DNA of 64,000 nucleotides from BOG-931 sp963781725. GTDB lineage: Bacteria; Pseudomonadota; Alphaproteobacteria; Rhizobiales; Xanthobacteraceae. A model generated the notes under the pieces. The model was given only the letters and a program-made list of their open reading frames with translations. It was not told the DNA's origin and searched no databases. Position numbers and translations under genes: made by a program. The number at the start of each line of letters is the position of its first letter. Within the stretch, counting starts at the first letter, position 1. This document shows, piece after piece, positions 45,330 through 54,630 of this stretch. The stretch covers positions 1,178,001-1,242,000 of the forward strand of contig CAWAGV010000002.1 of the NCBI GenBank assembly GCA_963781725.1. The letters are read 5' to 3'.

Positions 45330-46799
45330 TCAGGCGTGGGCGCGGGCGCCGCGATGCGCCGACAATTCGACGGCGCGGTCGGGAATGGTGAGCCGCAAGG
45401 TTGCGCCGATCGTGCCCTCGACCAGCCGGATGTCGCCGCCATGAGCACGCACCAGTTCGGCGGCGATGGCAAGCCCGAGCCCGGTGCCGCCGGGACGGGT
45501 CGAGCCCTGGAACGCCTCGAACAGATGCTCGCGCGCGCGTTCGGAGAAGCCCGGTCCGGTGTCGGAGACCTCGATCACCACGACGGCGCCTTCGCGCCGG
45601 CCGGTGATGCGGATCTGGTCGCGGCCGGGATCGCGCGGCGCGTCGCGGCCTTCCAGCGCCTGCAACGCATTGCGCGACAGGTTGAGCAAGATGCGGAACA
45701 ACTGATCGTAGTCGGCCTCGACCACGAGATCGCGCTCGACCGCGCTGATCCAGCGGATCGGCCCGTCGGGAGGAAGATTGAGCGTCTCGTGCACTTCCTC
45801 AACCACCGGCTCGAGCAGGATCGGCTTGCGGTCCGGCGGCGATTCCTGCAAGCGGCCGTAAGACAAGGTCGACTGGCAGAAGGCGATGGCGCGCTCCAGC
45901 GCGTGCATCAGCTTCGGCGCAAAACGCTGCACGCCGGGGTCGGGAATTTTTGCCAGCCGGTCGGAGAACAATTGCGCGGTCGACAGCAGATTGCGCAGAT
46001 CGTGGTTGATCTTCGACACCGCCAGCCCGAGCGCGGCCAGCCGGCTTTTCTGATGCAGCATCGAGGCGAGCTCGGTCTGCATGGTGGCAAGCTCGCGCTC
46101 GGCAACGCCGATCTCGTCGGCGCGGGCCGACGGCGCGATAATGCGGTCGGGATTCTCCGGCGCGTCACGGAACGCCATCATGTTGGCGGTGACGCGCCGC
46201 ATCGGACGCACGAACATGTAATGCAGCGCCAGATAGACCAGCGCCGCGGTGATCACCGAGATCGCAAGCGACAGCAGCAGGATGTCCGCCGAATAGCGCA
46301 CCATGGCGCGGCGCAGCGGCGACTCGTTCATGATCAGCTCGATATATTCGCCGCCCATCGGCGCCGGGCCGACCACGCGCATCACATAGGGACGGTGGTT
46401 GAGCATCATCTTGAACGGATCGACGATGGCGTCGAACCAGCTGACGTCGCGCATATCGAACACGTCGTCGATCTTCGGCGGCATGTCGTCGATCGCCAGC
46501 ATGCGGCGGCGCTCGCCCATCTTCATCGCCACCCCGCGGGCGCCGATCGAGTCGAGGATCTCCTTGGCCAGCGAGTCCGGCACCATGCCGTTCGGTGCGG
46601 CCTCGAGCACCAGCGCCGCGGTGTAGCCGGTGGCGAGGCGATCCTTCAGCCAAACGACGCGGAAATTGGCGACCGACGGCACATAGATCAGCACTTCCGC
46701 GATCATCACGAACAGGATCGTGAGGACGAGGAGCTTTCCGGAAAGCCCAAAGCGCGGCACACGGACCGATCCCGGCCGCGTGACGGTTCCATCGCTCAT
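45330..46799 (-). CDS. Membrane sensor histidine kinase
   Basis: 489 residues from ATG 46799 (MSDGTVTRPGS). Two membrane helices (LLVLTILFVMIAEVLIYV; LLLSLAISVITAALVYLAL) flank a periplasmic sensor region of about 140 residues. HAMP and coiled regions follow. The phosphoacceptor is in NHDLRNLLST, and the ATPase has the N box (LNLSRNALQA), DTGPGF and GGTGLGLAIA. The sensed signal and the partner regulator are not visible nearby. Only the tiny membrane-protein gene at 45206 lies downstream. It is divergent from rpmH, with about 300 bases between that hold the promoters. Confidence 0.92.
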   Translation of the reverse strand: MSDGTVTRPGSVRVPRFGLSGKLLVLTILFVMIAEVLIYVPSVANFRVVWLKDRLATGYTAALVLEAAPNGMVPDSLAKEILDSIGARGVAMKMGERRRMLAIDDMPPKIDDVFDMRDVSWFDAIVDPFKMMLNHRPYVMRVVGPAPMGGEYIELIMNESPLRRAMVRYSADILLLSLAISVITAALVYLALHYMFVRPMRRVTANMMAFRDAPENPDRIIAPSARADEIGVAERELATMQTELASMLHQKSRLAALGLAVSKINHDLRNLLSTAQLFSDRLAKIPDPGVQRFAPKLMHALERAIAFCQSTLSYGRLQESPPDRKPILLEPVVEEVHETLNLPPDGPIRWISAVERDLVVEADYDQLFRILLNLSRNALQALEGRDAPRDPGRDQIRITGRREGAVVVIEVSDTGPGFSERAREHLFEAFQGSTRPGGTGLGLAIAAELVRAHGGDIRLVEGTIGATLRLTIPDRAVELSAHRGARAHA

Positions 46800-47095
46800 G
46801 CGCGTAAGCCTCGCCGCCGTGGGGCAAACCCCAAACAAGGCAGCCACCCCATGATGCGCTGCATCCAAACACCACGTCAAACCCTGCAGGAAATATGTCG
46901 GGGCATGGCATTTTGCCACGTGCGGGGGCGTTTTTTCGGCGTTCCGCCGCCAAAACGGGCCTCCGGCGGCGCTGATTGACGGGCCGGGAGGGCTTTCGTA
47001 TAAGCCGCGCCAATCGCGGACAATCAACGATTTTACGCGTGTCGACGGCGTCGGGTGACCGGCGGATCGGGTCGAGCGCAGCGGAGACAAATCCC

Positions 47096-47230
47096 GTGAA
47101 ACGGACCTATCAGCCGAGCAAACTGGTGCGCAAGCGCCGCCACGGCTTTCGCACCCGGATGGCGACCGTAGGCGGCCGCAAAGTCCTCGCCGCACGGCGC
47201 GCGCGCGGCCGCAAGAAGCTCAGTGCCTGA
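47096..47230 (+). CDS. rpmH: 50S ribosomal protein L34
   Basis: 44 residues from GTG 47096, with a GGAG site upstream: MKRTYQPSKLVRKRRHGFRTRM is the signature of bL34, here split only by notation. Ends RARGRKKLSA. It is a structural protein of the large ribosomal subunit and is followed by rnpA and yidC in the conserved order. Confidence 0.98.
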   Translation: MKRTYQPSKLVRKRRHGFRTRMATVGGRKVLAARRARGRKKLSA

Positions 47231-47255
47231 TCGGGACCACCCGACTGCACGTGTC

Positions 47256-47675
47256 ATGGAACGGTTGAAACGCCGGGCCGATTTTCGTGCCGCTTCCAGC
47301 GGCGCGCGGATTTCCGTCGGCGGATTTGTCCTGCAAGCCCGCGCCCGCGGCGACGAAAGCGGCGCACGGATCGGATTCACGGTGTCAAAACAGGTCGGCA
47401 ATGCCGTCGAGCGCAACCGGGTGCGGCGCCGGTTGCGGGAAATCGTGCGGCTTTCGGCCGGCGGTTCCATGCGCGACGGCCATGATTATGTCATGGTCGG
47501 GCGGCGCCCCGCATTGGCGCTGCCGTTCGCGGCCATGCAGCAGCAATTCGAAACGGCGCTGCACCGGATTCATTCTTCGCCGCGGGGCGGCAAGGAAACT
47601 GGCAAGGGAACTGGTGGCAGCGCCGGCGGGTCCCTACATCAGGCGGGCAAAAAACCCGCGACGCATGAGCATTGA
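47256..47675 (+). CDS. rnpA: Ribonuclease P protein component
   Basis: 139 residues from ATG 47256 (MERLKRRADF). A GTG at 47223 overlapping rpmH is also possible. The RNR motif is clear (VGNAVERNRVRRRLREIVR) together with IGFTVSKQ. It binds the RNase P RNA and helps tRNA 5' maturation. The stop is directly followed by the yidC ATG (TGAATG), indicating coupled translation. The C-terminal ~30 residues are Gly/Lys-rich and poorly conserved. Confidence 0.95.
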   Translation: MERLKRRADFRAASSGARISVGGFVLQARARGDESGARIGFTVSKQVGNAVERNRVRRRLREIVRLSAGGSMRDGHDYVMVGRRPALALPFAAMQQQFETALHRIHSSPRGGKETGKGTGGSAGGSLHQAGKKPATHEH

Positions 47676-49550
47676 ATGGGCGATCACAAGAACACCATCC
47701 TTGCCGTCGTGCTGTCGCTCCTGGTGGTGGTCGGCTGGCAATACTTCATCGGCTATCCGCAGATGGAGAAGCAGCGCCAGCAGGCCGAGCTGAAGCAGCA
47801 GGAACAGTCGCAAGTCCAACCCGGTGCCACCAATCGCGCCGGCAGCGATCAATCCGTCACCGGCCCGTCGGGTGAAGCGCCCGGTGTTGCCAACAACACG
47901 GCGCCCTCGGCGCAGACGCAAGCCGCGACCCGTGAAGCGGTGATCAAGAGCACGTCTCGGGTTACGATCGACACGCCGCGGCTTGGCGGCTCGATCGATC
48001 TCAAGGGCGGCCGCATCGACGACCTGACGCTGACCCAATATCGCGAGACCATCGACCCGAATTCGCCGCCGATCGTGATGTTCGCGCCGTCCGGCGCGCC
48101 CGACGCCTATTATGCCGAATTCGGCTGGGTGCCGGCATCCGGCACCACCGCGGCCATTCCGGGTCCCGATACGGTGTGGACCCAGGAAGGTTCCGGCACG
48201 CTTGGCATCGATCACCCGGTGACGATGACCTACGACAACGGCCAAGGCCTCGCCTTCCGCCGCACCATCACGGTCGACGACCGTTATCTGTTCACCGTCA
48301 AAGACCAGGTTGCGAACAAAGGCGGCAGCCCGGTCACGCTGCTGCCCTACGCGCTGATTTCGCGACACGGCGCGCCGAAGGTGCTCGGCTATTACATTCT
48401 GCATGAAGGCCTGATCGGCGTGATGGGCGATCAGGGCGAGCAGACCGAAACCTACAAGAAGATGGACGACAAGAAGTCCGAGAGCTGGGACGCGACGAAT
48501 GCCTGGCTCGGCTTCACCGACAAATATTTCGCCGCGGCGCTCTTGCCCGACACCGACGCCAGGGTGAAGGCGCGGTTCTCCGCCGGCCAGACCGGCGACA
48601 TCAAGACCTATCAGACCGACTATCTGCTGGCGGCGCAGACCATCGCGCCGGGCGCGACCGGCGCCGCCGAGGCGCGGCTGTTCGCCGGCGCCAAGGAAGT
48701 CTCGGTGGTCGGCATCAATTTCTTCGGCCTTGCCGGCGGCTACACCCAGGCGCTCGGGCTCAACCATTTCGATCTGCTGATCGACTGGGGCTGGTTCTAC
48801 TTCATCACCAAGCCGATGTTCCTCGCCATCGACTACTTCTTCCATTTGGTCGGCAATTTCGGCATCGCCATCCTGATCGTCACCGTCCTCGTCAAGACGT
48901 TGTTCTTCCCGCTCGCCAACAAGTCTTACGCCTCGATGGCGAAGATGAAGGCGGTGCAGCCGCAAATGGCGATGATCAAGGAGCGCTATGCCGACGACAA
49001 GATGAAGCAGCAGCAGGCGATGATGGAGCTCTACAAGAAAGAGCAGATCAATCCGATTGCCGGCTGCCTGCCGATCGCGATCCAGATTCCGGTGTTCTTC
49101 TCGCTGTATAAGGTGCTGTTCATCACCATCGAGATGCGGCACGCGCCGTTCTACGGCTGGATCCACGACCTCTCGGCGCCCGACCCGACCAATATCTTCA
49201 CGCTCGGCGGCCTGATCCCGTTCGATCCGACGATCCTGCCGCTGGTCGGCAGCTTCCTGCATCTCGGCTTCTGGCCGGCGATCATGGGCGTGACGATGTG
49301 GGTGCAGATGAAACTCAATCCGGCGCCGCCGGATCCGACGCAGCAGATGATCTTCGCCTGGATGCCGCTGATCTTCACCTTCATGCTGGCGAGCTTCCCG
49401 GCCGGTCTGGTCATCTACTGGGCCTGGAACAATTCGCTCTCGGTGCTGCAGCAGAGCGTGATCATGCACAAGAACGGCGCCAAGATCGTGCTTTGGGACA
49501 ATCTCAGAGACACCTTCATGCGCGCCAAGCCGAAACCGCCGGCGGAATAA
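47676..49550 (+). CDS. yidC: Membrane protein insertase YidC
   Basis: 624 residues. An N-terminal membrane anchor (ILAVVLSLLVVVGWQYFIGYP) is followed by a Gln-rich linker, the large periplasmic beta-domain (about 85-350) and five C-terminal helices. The conserved charged C1 loop includes KMKAVQPQMAMIKERYADDKMK, with GCLPIAIQIPVFFSLYKVL after it. It inserts and folds inner-membrane proteins with or without SecYEG. It follows rnpA directly. The usual downstream partners (engB, argB) are absent: a REP element and an insertion sequence follow. Confidence 0.98.
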   Translation: MGDHKNTILAVVLSLLVVVGWQYFIGYPQMEKQRQQAELKQQEQSQVQPGATNRAGSDQSVTGPSGEAPGVANNTAPSAQTQAATREAVIKSTSRVTIDTPRLGGSIDLKGGRIDDLTLTQYRETIDPNSPPIVMFAPSGAPDAYYAEFGWVPASGTTAAIPGPDTVWTQEGSGTLGIDHPVTMTYDNGQGLAFRRTITVDDRYLFTVKDQVANKGGSPVTLLPYALISRHGAPKVLGYYILHEGLIGVMGDQGEQTETYKKMDDKKSESWDATNAWLGFTDKYFAAALLPDTDARVKARFSAGQTGDIKTYQTDYLLAAQTIAPGATGAAEARLFAGAKEVSVVGINFFGLAGGYTQALGLNHFDLLIDWGWFYFITKPMFLAIDYFFHLVGNFGIAILIVTVLVKTLFFPLANKSYASMAKMKAVQPQMAMIKERYADDKMKQQQAMMELYKKEQINPIAGCLPIAIQIPVFFSLYKVLFITIEMRHAPFYGWIHDLSAPDPTNIFTLGGLIPFDPTILPLVGSFLHLGFWPAIMGVTMWVQMKLNPAPPDPTQQMIFAWMPLIFTFMLASFPAGLVIYWAWNNSLSVLQQSVIMHKNGAKIVLWDNLRDTFMRAKPKPPAE

Positions 49551-49628
49551 GCAACGACTCTCTCTTTGTCATTGCCGGACTTGATCCGGCAATCCATGCA
49601 GCGATTCAGCTTGGACCACCGGGTCAAG

Positions 49629-50890
49629 TGTTTAGCCCGGGGACATGACCGATGCCTGTTCGGGGACATCACCGACACTTTTGGGTTGGGTCAAGTCGAT
49701 GCTTGCGACCTGATGACTGGCAAAGAACACGCCGTATTGACCCTCGGTTGCGAGCGGCCGAATGGCGAGCCGTTCGCCACGGAAGGCTTGCGGGATTTTC
49801 CATAGGCGTCCCCTGAAGCTGATAAAGTCTTTGGTGCTACCGGCGATGCGTACGATCTCATGGCTGTCGTATTCGACTGTTGGTAGCCGTTCGGGCATGG
49901 TGCGGGCACTCGGCCGATAGCGATTGGCGGGCACATCCTGGCCGAGCGCCTGATGTGGCCGATCGAGATTGTAGATCGTGCGCCAGCGATCGAAGGCTCG
50001 CTGTACCTCGACGAGATCGCGGAAGCGTTTGAATGCGAACACTTCGGCCTGCAGCGTGCGATGGAAGCGCTCGTTCTTGCCGCGGCTCTGCGGATGGTAA
50101 GGCCGGCTGTGCAGAACATCGACGCCGAGCTTTAACAGCCACACCGCAAAGCGGGTCCAACGATGACCGGAAGAATCTCCCCATGGTGCGCCATTGTCGA
50201 CGAAGACAGCATCTGGCAGCCCATAGTGGCGGAAGGTCAGCTCCAATCGGCTCTGTACGGTGTTGGCTTGCTCATTGGCGCAGGCTTCAAGGCAAAGCGA
50301 ATAGCGCGAGTGATCATCCAGCACCGTCAACGGATGGCATCGGCTGCCATTGGCCAGCGGCAGCCAACCTTTGAAGTCCATTTGCCAGAGCAGATTGGGC
50401 GCAGGCTTCTCGAAGCGTTGCTGAGCGGCAGGGCCGCCGGGCGGCGCTACGATACGATCATGGCGGCGCAGAATCTCATGCACCGTCGAATGGGCGGGGC
50501 ATACCAATCCCTCGCGTTCGAGGCAGCGCACGATCTTGCGTGCCCCCCAGGCCGGATGGGCATCACGCACCGATAGAATGCGATCCTCGATCGCTGCCGC
50601 CGTTCGTCCCGGACTCGAATGCGGACGCCGTGAGCGATCCACCAGTTCTTCATCGGCCACAAAGCGGCCAAGCCACTTGTAGCCAGTGTCAGGATGTATC
50701 TCGAACCGACGGCACAACTCCCGCCGGTTGACCGCCTCCTGCATCGCAAGCCTCACAAACTCTCGCCGCTGTTCCATCTTCGACACCTCGCGCCACGGCA
50801 TGGATGGCCTCCTTGAAAGCCGATTCCACGCAATGATGATGTGTCGGCCATGTCCCCGAACACCCGTCGGGGATGTCTCCGGGCCATACA
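49629..50890 (-). mobile_element. IS481-family insertion sequence with inverted repeats and target duplication
   Basis: 1262 bases. The ends begin TGTTTAGCCCGGGGACAT (left) and TGTATGGCCCGGAGACAT (right, complement), and similarity continues for about 50 bases (GTTCGGGGACAT...CCGACAC shared). Direct repeats TCAAG flank it (49624-49628 and 50891-50895). One transposase gene fills it. It appears intact and recently inserted. Confidence 0.9.
49632..50801 (-). CDS. IS481-family DDE transposase
   Basis: 389 residues from ATG 50801 (MPWREVSKMEQ). The N-terminal helix-turn-helix (NRRELCRRFEIHPDTGYKWL) is followed by a DDE domain: WQMDFKGW (first Asp), VFVDNGAPWG (second Asp) and KNERFHRTL (Glu). 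A C-terminal beta region follows. The stop falls inside the left inverted repeat. The frame is undamaged, so the element is likely active. Confidence 0.95.
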   Translation of the reverse strand: MPWREVSKMEQRREFVRLAMQEAVNRRELCRRFEIHPDTGYKWLGRFVADEELVDRSRRPHSSPGRTAAAIEDRILSVRDAHPAWGARKIVRCLEREGLVCPAHSTVHEILRRHDRIVAPPGGPAAQQRFEKPAPNLLWQMDFKGWLPLANGSRCHPLTVLDDHSRYSLCLEACANEQANTVQSRLELTFRHYGLPDAVFVDNGAPWGDSSGHRWTRFAVWLLKLGVDVLHSRPYHPQSRGKNERFHRTLQAEVFAFKRFRDLVEVQRAFDRWRTIYNLDRPHQALGQDVPANRYRPSARTMPERLPTVEYDSHEIVRIAGSTKDFISFRGRLWKIPQAFRGERLAIRPLATEGQYGVFFASHQVASIDLTQPKSVGDVPEQASVMSPG

Positions 50891-50924
50891 TCAAGCCCGG
50901 TGGTGACGATTGGAATCCTTTACT

Positions 50925-52118
50925 TCACACCCGCCGCCCCACCGTATCGGCCATGGTCGCGCCGCGCTGCCCCAGCGGCTTCGCCCGCCCGATCGTGGAG
51001 TCCTTCGCGGTCTGATGCTCGATCTCGGAATTGATCTGCGCGCCAAGCAGCACGACGACCGCCAGGGCCCAAAGCCACAGCATGGTGCCGATCACCGCTC
51101 CTAACGAACCATAGGCAGCGTCATAGTCGGCAAGGTGCAAGAAATACCAGGACAACAGCGCCGAGGTGACGAGCGATACAACCGAGGCCGCAACGCTGCC
51201 GACGCTGATCCATTGCCATCGCGGTTCCCTGCGGCTCGGGCCGAACCGGTAGATGACGGAAAGGCACAGGATCATGGCCAGCAACAGCGTGGGCCATCGC
51301 ACCAAGCTTAGGAAAATTTCAGTCCAGCCATCCAGACCAAGGTAGGTCAGAAAGCGCGGCAGAAGAACGATGCCGCCGAGAGCAAGGGCGAGAGCGACAA
51401 GGCCGGCAAGCGTGAAGCCAAGAGAAACGAGATTCAGTCTGATAAATCCACGCTTCTCTTTCTCCTCGTAGATCACATTGAGCGCATCGATGATGGCTTT
51501 GGTGCCGGCATTCGCGCTCCACAGCGCGATACAGAATGCAGCGATGAAATCGAAGCTGAGCTTGGCGTCGCCTTTCATAACCAAACGGGCAATCTGGTCG
51601 CGCACGATTCCGATTGCGGCGTCGGGAAGGAGTCCGCCGACGAGCGAAAGCTGATCGCTGATCGAAGAGGTCTTTGCGAACAGGCCGTAGAGCGAAACGA
51701 ACGCCGCAAGCGCGGGAAACAGCGCGAGCAAACCGTAAAACACAACACCGGCGGCCAGCGCGAACAGGCGATTGTCGCCCATTTGTTGGTAGGTGCGCCA
51801 GAAAATGTCTTGCCAGCCGCGCCACGATATCTGCCACGGCGCATTCGCTTGCCGTCCCCGGCCGCGCTCGCTCGCGCGCAACTCCTGGACACGCAGGCTG
51901 TCGCTCACACCGGGTGAGGTGTTTTGATCGCGCGGCGTTGCGGAACGCAAGCGCGGACTGGCGAGCAGAAACACGAGAAGTGCGGCCGCGCCGAGGTAAG
52001 CCCAATACTCCGTGGCGGAGATTGGCGGAGGACGCGGCAGTGCATCGTCCTGTGACCTATCGTCCCAATCCGGCTCAGCGACAGAAGCAATTCCTGGCAA
52101 AATCCAACCACTCGGCAT
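50925..52118 (-). CDS. YihY/BrkB-family inner-membrane protein
   Basis: 397 residues from ATG 52118 (MPSGWILPG). One N-terminal hydrophobic segment (YLGAAALLVFLLA) is followed by a linker of about 50 residues and the YihY domain, with six helices including AAGVVFYGLLALFPALAAFVSLYGL, the family's best conserved stretch. YihY proteins were once called RNase BN but their function is unknown. Some relate to virulence or envelope stress. It is isolated, next to the IS481 element and a repeat-rich gap. Confidence 0.88.
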   Translation of the reverse strand: MPSGWILPGIASVAEPDWDDRSQDDALPRPPPISATEYWAYLGAAALLVFLLASPRLRSATPRDQNTSPGVSDSLRVQELRASERGRGRQANAPWQISWRGWQDIFWRTYQQMGDNRLFALAAGVVFYGLLALFPALAAFVSLYGLFAKTSSISDQLSLVGGLLPDAAIGIVRDQIARLVMKGDAKLSFDFIAAFCIALWSANAGTKAIIDALNVIYEEKEKRGFIRLNLVSLGFTLAGLVALALALGGIVLLPRFLTYLGLDGWTEIFLSLVRWPTLLLAMILCLSVIYRFGPSRREPRWQWISVGSVAASVVSLVTSALLSWYFLHLADYDAAYGSLGAVIGTMLWLWALAVVVLLGAQINSEIEHQTAKDSTIGRAKPLGQRGATMADTVGRRV

Positions 52119-53314
52119 GACCGGCCGCGCACAAACACCCCTCATGGAACAATCCGGATTGCGCACGCCCGTTCCCTCTGCTGCAAGGCGTCGAGGGGAC
52201 GCCTTTGTGGCTCGCGGCGTATCGTGAATGGCACCGCCCGAAAGCCCCATAAGTCATTGATCTATTGATATAATCGCGATTTTTCGTGCAAATCATGCGC
52301 GTGTTCGGTACGCGCGAAGCAAAAATGCGCGCGGTGTAACTCCACGATTTATTTGAACAAATCGAAAGGCTTTGACTTGGCGTTTTCGTTCTGTGCAATG
52401 GCGGCAATCCCGCTTGTCGTGAAGGACGTCAGCCGGTGACTCTGGTTGATGGAAGCGGGATGCGGTGCCCGCGCGTGGCGGCTCGTCACCGCTGCACTCG
52501 GGCGGCTCCGGGCATCATGCTGGCCGGCACTACGACCGGTCCGTGGGGTGCTTCCACTGGACTGGGACAGGGCGGCGCGGGTAACGCCCACGGCAATCAC
52601 GTCCCAGGAAGCCTGGCCTGGAGCTGAGCCTTGGGGACCAACGTCCCTCTGGCGAGAGCCGTGGTGGAACGCCGGTAGGCGAGCGCGCCTCGCAAGGCGC
52701 GCGCTGTACCGCAAGGTACAGCGGATACGGATCGCGTCTGTCGGCGTTCCGCTTTCCTTTCTTTCTTCGTTTCTTACAGAGCATGACCCGGAAAAGTGGA
52801 CTTCCGGTTTTCCGAAAAGGTCATGCTCCAACAAAAATCTTGGCTTGAGGCATTGATCGTGACGGCGCCGGCCCCCACCGCTGGCGTCATCTGGCGAAGG
52901 TCGGCGCCGAGAGCGAGCTTTCGTGGCTGTTCATTGCTGCCGTGACGACAACTCGGATGCAGGTGCATCGCGAGAACGAGAGGGCATGACCCTCCCCTGC
53001 AGGGGAAGGGCCGCGCACCGCAAGGTGCGCGGGGTGGGGAAGTGAGCGCGAGTGCGTGACGAGACAACTTGCCCCCTCCCGCTGCACTCCGTGCAGCGGC
53101 CTCCCCCTGCAGGGGGAGGTAGAACAAAAGGAGCCGCTGTCGCGGGGCGGATGAAATGCCGCGAAAACGCCTCTGCCCCGCCATCGCCGGAAGGATAGAC
53201 AAGGCCCTGACGCTATTGGTTAATCGGGTCTTAACCTCGCTGCTTCTATGGTAATTCCGCCAGTGTGGCGGTTTAGAAGTCCGCATCGTTCGTGCCGATC
53301 CGGAACCGCTATTC
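52119..53314. repeat. Non-coding region with several REP-like palindromes
   Basis: About 1.2 kb without a convincing gene. Palindromes: GAGCATGACC...GGTCATGCTC at 52779-52828, a repeat block at 52989-53120 (CCCTGCAGGGG, CGCGCACCGCAAGGTGCGCG, CTGCACTCCGTGCAG and CCCCTGCAGGGGG stems), and small stems at 52680-52730. Long open frames here, for example 52446-52856, follow from the repeats and I do not accept them. Confidence 0.7.
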
Positions 53315-54529
53315 ATGATGGACAGGATGACCACCCAACCTTCCCCACCGCCCGTCCGCGCCACCGGCTCCCGCTCGCCGTTCGTGCAGCTGCGCGAACT
53401 GATCGATCCGTTTCCGCCCGGCATGCCCGCCATCAGCCTTGCGGTCGGCGAGCCGCAGCACCCGATCCCGTCCTTTGTCGGCCCGGTGATCGCGGCCCAT
53501 GTCGCAGAATTCGGCCGCTATCCGGCCAACAAGGGCCTCGACGAATTCGGCAACGCGGTGGCGCAATGGCTCGGCCGACGCTTCACGCTGGAGCGGCCGC
53601 TCAATTCGCTGAACGAAGTGCTGGTGCTCAACGGCACCCGCGAGGGGCTTTTCCTCGCCGCGCTGGCCGCCAAGAACTGGGTGACCCCGCGCCAGGGCCG
53701 GCCCGCGATCCTCATTCCGAATCCGTTTTACGCCGCCTATGCCGCGGGCGCGATCGGCGCCGATTGCGAAGCGGTCTACCTGCCGACCACGCGCGAAACC
53801 GGCTTCCTGCCCGATCTCGACGCGCTCGACGACGAACTCCTGGCGCGCACCGTGGCGTTCTATATCGCCTCGCCGGCCAATCCGCAGGGCGCGGTGGCCG
53901 GTCTCGACTACCTCGAGCGGCTCACCGCGCTGGCGCGCAAGTTCGGCTTCATGATCTTTTCCGACGAGTGCTACTGCGAAATCTATTCCGAGCATGCGCC
54001 GCACGGCATGCTGGAAGCGGCCGGCGCCGACTTCGCCAACGTGGCGGTGTTTCATTCGCTGTCGAAGCGCTCGAGCCTGCCCGGCCTGCGCATCGGCTTT
54101 GCCGCCGGCGACCGCTCCTTCATGCAGGCCTATCTGGAGCTGCGCAATGTCGCAGCGCCGATGGTGCCGACGCCGATGCAGCATGTCGCCATCGCCGCCT
54201 ATGCCGACGAAAAGCACGTCGAGGAAAACCGGCGGCTGTATCGCGAGAAATTCGACCTCGCCGACCAGATCATCGGCGACCGCTACGGCTACAAGCGGCC
54301 GGCCGGCGGCTTCTTTCTCTGGCTCGACGTCTCGGCGCAGGGCGGCAGCGAAGCCGCAGCGCTCAAGCTTTGGCGCGAAGGCGGCCTGCGCGTGGTGCCC
54401 GGCCGCTACCTGGCGCGCCAGCAGGCGGACGGCAGCAATCCCGGCGCCGACTATATCCGCGTCGCCATGGTGCAAAACAACGAGACCACCGCCGAAGCGC
54501 TGCATCGGCTTGTTGGAGTTCTTGGATAG
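53315..54529 (+). CDS. Class I/II PLP-dependent aminotransferase
   Basis: 404 residues (MMDRMTTQ; ATG 53327 is also possible). Fold-type I features: NGTREGLFLAAL, PNPFYAAY, ASPANPQG (Asn binding PLP), FSDECYCEIY (Asp contacting the ring nitrogen) and the Schiff-base lysine in HSLSKRSSLPGLRIG. Related enzymes in this neighbourhood are annotated as N-succinyldiaminopimelate or aspartate-type aminotransferases. I cannot decide the substrate. It precedes ftsK by about 100 bases, with a REP-like element between them. Confidence 0.9.
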   Translation: MMDRMTTQPSPPPVRATGSRSPFVQLRELIDPFPPGMPAISLAVGEPQHPIPSFVGPVIAAHVAEFGRYPANKGLDEFGNAVAQWLGRRFTLERPLNSLNEVLVLNGTREGLFLAALAAKNWVTPRQGRPAILIPNPFYAAYAAGAIGADCEAVYLPTTRETGFLPDLDALDDELLARTVAFYIASPANPQGAVAGLDYLERLTALARKFGFMIFSDECYCEIYSEHAPHGMLEAAGADFANVAVFHSLSKRSSLPGLRIGFAAGDRSFMQAYLELRNVAAPMVPTPMQHVAIAAYADEKHVEENRRLYREKFDLADQIIGDRYGYKRPAGGFFLWLDVSAQGGSEAAALKLWREGGLRVVPGRYLARQQADGSNPGADYIRVAMVQNNETTAEALHRLVGVLG

Positions 54530-54559
54530 ATGATGGATCGGAGCTGGTGCAGGAGAACT

Positions 54560-54603
54560 CCCGGCGTCCGAAGGACGCCTACGCTCTCCCCCACGGGGAG
54601 AGG
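54560..54603. repeat. REP-like short palindrome upstream of ftsK
   Basis: CGGCGTCCGAAGGACGCC and CTCTCCCCCACGGGGAGAG stems are adjacent. These repeat types recur in rhizobial genomes. Confidence 0.6.
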
Positions 54604-54630
54604 TGAAGGAATTTTCGTGGGGACGACGCG

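Larger units (their letters stand above)
49572..50903. repeat. REP-like palindromes, the second split by an insertion sequence
   Basis: A perfect stem TTGCCGGA/TCCGGCAA lies at 49572-49592. A second palindrome, CCACCGGG (49616-49623), loop TCAAG, CCCGGTGG (50896-50903), is interrupted by the IS481 element at 49629-50890, whose five-base target duplication TCAAG is exactly the loop. Without the IS, the pair resembles the extragenic palindromes common in this bacterial group. Confidence 0.8.

Noticed and set aside
45303..46979. Plus-strand frame opposite the histidine kinase
   Set aside because: Shadow. The minus-strand kinase has all motifs.
47634..49469. Long antisense open frame opposite yidC (about 610 codons)
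   Set aside because: It is a high-GC codon shadow of yidC, rich in Arg/His/Asp with no domain, and yidC is certain.
52446..52856. Plus-strand open frame of about 135 codons
   Set aside because: Lies entirely over REP-like palindromes and repeats. No homologous protein or ribosome site is recognised.
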